This document shows, piece by piece, positions 5,550 to 7,256 of a stretch of 7,256 nucleotides of DNA. The position numbers and the translations under genes are program-made. This DNA comes from Clostridia bacterium (GTDB taxonomy: Bacteria; Bacillota; Clostridia; Christensenellales; UBA1242). Each line of letters opens with the position of its first letter. Positions within the stretch are counted from its first letter, which is position 1. A model generated the notes under the pieces. The model made no database searches. It saw only the letters and a program-made list of their open reading frames with translations, and was not told the origin of the DNA. The stretch spans positions 1 through 7,256 of the forward strand of contig JAEETG010000133.1 of assembly GCA_016290255.1 (NCBI GenBank). Reading direction: 5' to 3'.

Positions 5550-6374
5550 CTATCTTATATATTCATTTGAAACGGCAGAAGTATTTTGTGTTTTAGTTTT
5601 TTCTTCTTTTTCTTTTTCTTTTTCTTTTTCAAGGCGTTTTCTTTCTGCAATTTGTTTTTTGATTTCTTCGCTTTCCAACAATTGTTTCTCGTTTTCAGCA
5701 ATTTTTTTGTTTAGTGATTTTATTTTAAAATGTCTCACAACAGATGGTCCCACAAAAACTCCAGTCATCAAGAGTGCAACAATGGTAGGGTATGGTAGTG
5801 TTTGAACATATGAAGACATTGCATCAATTGCTGGATATGAGTCCAAAACCGTTTCAACAGAGTCCATGTTTTGCCCAAAAACACTGTTTACATCGCCGTG
5901 GCGATAATAATTTCTGGCATCAACATAAAAGTTTTGAAAGCCATCTTTAATAATGGTTTCAGAATTTCCAAAAGAACCCTTAACAGTTGTGTAGCAACCG
6001 TCAAAAATATCTTTCACTTTGCCAACAATGTTTGAATATGTTAGCCCTGTTGTGTCAATTCCATAGGTGTTTTGCAAAGCTTCTTTTGTTGCTTGCAGTG
6101 TTGCTTCTTGATCTGGATTTTGTGGCAGGCTGTTAATGTAATCAGAGCGTGCTTGAGAATTAAGCTTGAGGTGTTTATATAACCAGCTAACCGCATGAGT
6201 GATGCCACCTCCCAAAGCAACAATTCCCGCGATGGGCAATGTTTGTTCTTTTATGTCATCATTCCAAACCTGCATAGCATGAATATGATCTTTAATTTCA
6301 TTGTTTTGGTCTTTTATTTTTTTCTCTTCTTCATAAGATAAAATTTTTGATTCATCAATTTTTTGTTCTTCCAT
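5550..6374 (-). CDS. Two-helix membrane protein with coiled-coil tail, unknown function (274 aa)
   Basis: No family is recognised. Residues 1-44 are charged and helical. A first membrane helix lies at about 46-66 (LPIAGIVALGGGITHAVSWLY), a central domain of about 130 residues at 67-195, a second membrane helix at about 196-214 (TIVALLMTGVFVGPSVV), and a positively charged segment RHFKIKSLNKK at 214-224. The tail (225-260) is a likely coiled coil ending in a Lys-Glu repeat. The charge after the second helix suggests a cytoplasmic C-terminus, which would place both ends inside and the central domain outside, but Lys/Arg/His after the first helix make this uncertain. The central domain is rich in Tyr, Asn, Asp and Gly and has one cysteine (127). 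ATG 6374 has AAGGAG (minus strand, 6386-6381) 6 bases upstream. It is the first gene of a two-gene operon. Confidence 0.82.
   Translation of the reverse strand: MEEQKIDESKILSYEEEKKIKDQNNEIKDHIHAMQVWNDDIKEQTLPIAGIVALGGGITHAVSWLYKHLKLNSQARSDYINSLPQNPDQEATLQATKEALQNTYGIDTTGLTYSNIVGKVKDIFDGCYTTVKGSFGNSETIIKDGFQNFYVDARNYYRHGDVNSVFGQNMDSVETVLDSYPAIDAMSSYVQTLPYPTIVALLMTGVFVGPSVVRHFKIKSLNKKIAENEKQLLESEEIKKQIAERKRLEKEKEKEKEEKTKTQNTSAVSNEYIR
5606..5629. repeat. Four tandem CTTTTT hexamers inside the 274-residue gene
   Basis: CTTTTT is repeated four times without interruption. On the minus strand it reads AAAAAG and encodes alternating Lys and Glu in the coiled-coil tail (about residues 249-257). A change in copy number would add or remove two residues and keep the frame, so it could vary the tail length without breaking the gene. 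Confidence 0.85.
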
Positions 6375-6386
6375 TTTTCACTCCTT

Positions 6387-6405
6387 AGTTATTCTTTAAA
6401 TAACT
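6387..6405 (-). repeat. Perfect inverted repeat in the leader of the minus-strand operon
   Basis: AGTTATT (6387-6393) and AATAACT (6399-6405) are exact reverse complements around a 5-base centre. The repeat lies between the predicted transcription start (near 6423) and the ribosome binding site (6381-6386) and directly abuts that site. As RNA it could form a 7-bp A-U-rich hairpin beside the Shine-Dalgarno box. As DNA it could be an operator downstream of the promoter. Confidence 0.6.
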
Positions 6406-6429
6406 TTTATTCATATTTTGGCGATTTAG

Positions 6430-6458
6430 ATTATAGCACAACACGGCAAAAAAGTCAA
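6430..6458 (-). promoter_or_regulatory. Sigma-A promoter of the two-gene minus-strand operon
   Basis: On the minus strand TTGACT (6458-6453) and TATAAT (6435-6430) are separated by 17 bases, one mismatch from full consensus. The predicted start near 6423 gives a leader of about 49 bases, longer than the other leaders in the window and containing a perfect inverted repeat. Confidence 0.82.
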
Positions 6459-6508
6459 TACCCATTTTTTGGAAAACTTTAGGGGATAACACACCAATAA
6501 TTTAGGTG

Positions 6509-6538
6509 CTATGCAAATATTATGCAACTACTATGCAA
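6509..6538. repeat. Three phased direct repeats, (C/T)TATGCAA every 11 bp
   Basis: CTATGCAA (6509-6516), TTATGCAA (6520-6527) and CTATGCAA (6531-6538) begin exactly 11 bases apart, so they fall on about the same face of the helix. They lie roughly 85-115 bases upstream of the predicted start of the minus-strand operon and 130-160 bases upstream of that of comM. The layout looks like a multi-copy binding site for a DNA-binding protein. I do not recognise the motif; it is not a DnaA box, and no regulator gene is present in the window. Confidence 0.65.
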
Positions 6539-6555
6539 AAGTGTTTTACGCATAG
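6531..6555. repeat. Inverted repeat built on the third direct repeat
   Basis: CTATGC (6531-6536) is mirrored by GCATAG (6550-6555), and inside them AAAA (6537-6540) faces TTTT (6544-6547) around a GTG centre, with two unpaired bases at 6548-6549. The arms give a 10-bp stem with one bulge. It reuses the repeat unit in the opposite direction, as a fourth, degenerate copy (CTATGCGT on the minus strand). Confidence 0.55.
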
Positions 6556-6599
6556 TTCATCACGCTGCAATGGCGTTTTTGCTTCAAGTAGGGCGAAAA

Positions 6600-6623
6600 T
6601 AGAAAATTCGAACAAATTTTCTA
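6600..6623. repeat. Inverted repeat just upstream of the comM promoter
   Basis: TAGAAAATT (6600-6608) and AATTTTCTA (6615-6623) are exact reverse complements around a 6-base centre. The right arm ends 8 bases before the proposed -35 of the comM promoter. It may be an operator. It lacks a GC-rich core, so it is not a convincing terminator. Confidence 0.5.
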
Positions 6624-6631
6624 AAATATGC

Positions 6632-6660
6632 TTGCTTTTTGTTTTTTATTGTGTTATATT
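6632..6660 (+). promoter_or_regulatory. Extended -10 promoter for the YifB/ComM-family gene
   Basis: TATATT (6655-6660, five of six matches) is preceded by TG at 6652-6653, an extended -10. At a 17-base spacer the -35 hexamer is TTGCTT (6632-6637), the same hexamer and geometry as the rsmE promoter. A start near 6667 would give a leader of only about 14 bases containing AAGGTGA (6670-6676). Confidence 0.65.
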
Positions 6661-6680
6661 AAAACAAAGAAGGTGAAATT

Positions 6681-7256
6681 ATGTTAGCAAAAATCAAAAG
6701 CATTGGCCTTTTTGGAATCAAAGGCTATGAAGTTCGAGTTGAGGCAGATTTGAACAAAGGTTTGCCAAAGTTTGAAACCGTTGGTCTTCCAGATGCCACA
6801 ATCAAAGAGAGCAAAGAGCGAATTCACAGTGCAATCAAAAACAGCAACTATAAATTCCCAATGAACAAAGTGACCGTGAACCTTGCACCCGCCGATGTGA
6901 AAAAAGAGGGGCCAATGTATGATTTGCCAATCGCTGTTGCTCTTCTTTGCTGCACAGAAGAAATTGTTTGCATGAACCTAAATGACTATTCTTTTTTGGG
7001 AGAACTATCATTAGATGGTTCAATCCGAAAAATCAATGGAGTTTTGCCAGCGCTAATCACTGCAAGAAGTTTGGGGCACAAAAAAGTTGTTGTTCCAAAA
7101 GAAAACGCAAACGAAGCAAGTTTTATTGACGGAATTGATGTTTTTGGAGTTTCCACACTAAAAGAACTTGTTTTGTTCCTAAATGGGGAACTTGTCTTAG
7201 AGCCAATTGAAAAGAAAAAGTTTGAAACAATCAAAAAAGATGGGATACTTCCAAAC
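6681..7256 (+). CDS. YifB/ComM-family Mg-chelatase-like AAA+ protein, N-terminal part
   Basis: The frame is open from ATG 6681 to the right edge, giving the first 192 residues of a protein that is usually about 500 residues. This is the N-terminal Lon-protease-like (ChlI-type) domain of the YifB/ComM family. Characteristic blocks are VGLPDATIKESKERIHSAI (34-52), VTVNLAPADVKKEGPMYDLPIA (64-85), FLGELSLDGSIRKINGVLP (105-123) and KKVVVPKENANEA (134-146). The AAA+ ATPase domain with its Walker motifs should follow beyond 7256. ComM in Gram-negative bacteria is a hexameric helicase that promotes branch migration during natural transformation; in Bacillota the role of the homologue is less clear. 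AAGGTGA at 6670-6676 supports the start. It is divergent from the minus-strand operon and shares its control region. Confidence 0.94.
   Translation, partial: MLAKIKSIGLFGIKGYEVRVEADLNKGLPKFETVGLPDATIKESKERIHSAIKNSNYKFPMNKVTVNLAPADVKKEGPMYDLPIAVALLCCTEEIVCMNLNDYSFLGELSLDGSIRKINGVLPALITARSLGHKKVVVPKENANEASFIDGIDVFGVSTLKELVLFLNGELVLEPIEKKKFETIKKDGILPN

Larger units (their letters stand above)
6375..6680. other. Divergent control region between the minus-strand operon and comM
   Basis: This 306-base region has no convincing gene. It carries, from left to right, the ribosome binding site and 5' inverted repeat of the minus-strand operon, that operon's promoter, three phased direct repeats, a dyad overlapping the third repeat, a further inverted repeat, and the comM promoter with its ribosome binding site. 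Each is listed separately. The stretch 6459-6508 and the stretch 6556-6599 hold nothing else I can support. Confidence 0.75.

Noticed and set aside
5103..6374. The two minus-strand genes as a toxin-antitoxin or phage-defence pair.
   Set aside because: No toxin, nuclease, NTPase or other effector motif is visible in either protein; pairing and a membrane location alone do not support that call.
6509..6538. The phased repeats as an origin of replication (DnaA boxes or iterons).
   Set aside because: The unit does not resemble TTATCCACA, three short copies are too few, and there is no replication gene nearby.
6511..6555. A 14-codon frame (MQILCNYYAKVFYA) lying over the phased repeats, possibly a leader peptide.
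   Set aside because: The only possible ribosome binding site (AGGTG) is too close to the ATG, there is no supporting promoter upstream, and the frame follows from the repeat sequence itself.
6562..6580. Small stem ACGCT/GGCGT followed by five T, possible terminator.
   Set aside because: The stem is only five pairs including a wobble, and there is no gene or supported transcript ending there.
6608..6622. CGAAC half-site resembling a Gram-positive LexA box.
   Set aside because: The second half reads TTTCT where GTTCG is expected, so there is no proper palindrome of the LexA type.
1..7256. A mycoplasma-like genetic code (TGA as tryptophan), considered because of the AT-rich composition.
   Set aside because: All tryptophans in the recognised genes are TGG, no in-frame TGA occurs inside them, and TGA ends rsmE in a normal ATGA overlap.

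Overview
The window is AT-rich bacterial DNA from a low-GC Gram-positive lineage (Bacillota). It is probably an uncultured clostridial or related anaerobe, but the lineage below phylum is a guess. Three things support the phylum: the order dnaK-dnaJ-rsmE-mtaB-HIT-rpsU is a well-known Bacillota neighbourhood, the ribosome binding sites are strong (AGGAG or AAGGTGGTGA type), and several promoters are sigma-A-like with 17-nt spacers. The standard genetic code fits: tryptophan is TGG throughout, and stops are mostly TAA with one TGA and one TAG.

Positions 1-1400 hold the 3' end of dnaK and all of dnaJ, a chaperone operon closed by a strong intrinsic terminator. Positions 1400-1820 hold a single-gene unit with a perfect-consensus promoter, a 108-residue putative membrane protein of unknown function, and its own terminator. 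In many Bacillota this slot is occupied by prmA, which is absent here.

Positions 1819-5104 hold a translation and RNA-modification operon: rsmE (16S rRNA m3U1498 methyltransferase), mtaB (tRNA ms2t6A methylthiotransferase), a maltose/galactoside-type O-acetyltransferase, a HIT-family protein, and rpsU (ribosomal protein S21, 58 residues). An extra promoter precedes rpsU, and a bidirectional hairpin terminator follows it. The acetyltransferase most likely starts at a TTG codon (3872) behind a GGAGG box, not at the ATG at 3857.

Positions 5103-6460 on the minus strand hold a two-gene operon of unknown function. It encodes a 274-residue protein with two predicted membrane helices and a coiled-coil tail, then a 145-residue charged helical protein. 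Both genes carry the same 17-nt ribosome-binding/start context, and a good promoter plus a perfect inverted repeat precede the first gene.

Positions 6375-6680 are a divergent control region. It contains three CTATGCAA-like direct repeats spaced exactly 11 bp apart, two further inverted repeats, and a promoter for the last gene. That gene, at 6681-7256, is the 5' part of a YifB/ComM-family Mg-chelatase-like AAA+ ATPase and runs off the window. No CRISPR array, tRNA, rRNA, transposase or integrase is visible. The least explained parts are the 108-residue gene, the two-gene minus-strand unit and the phased repeats.
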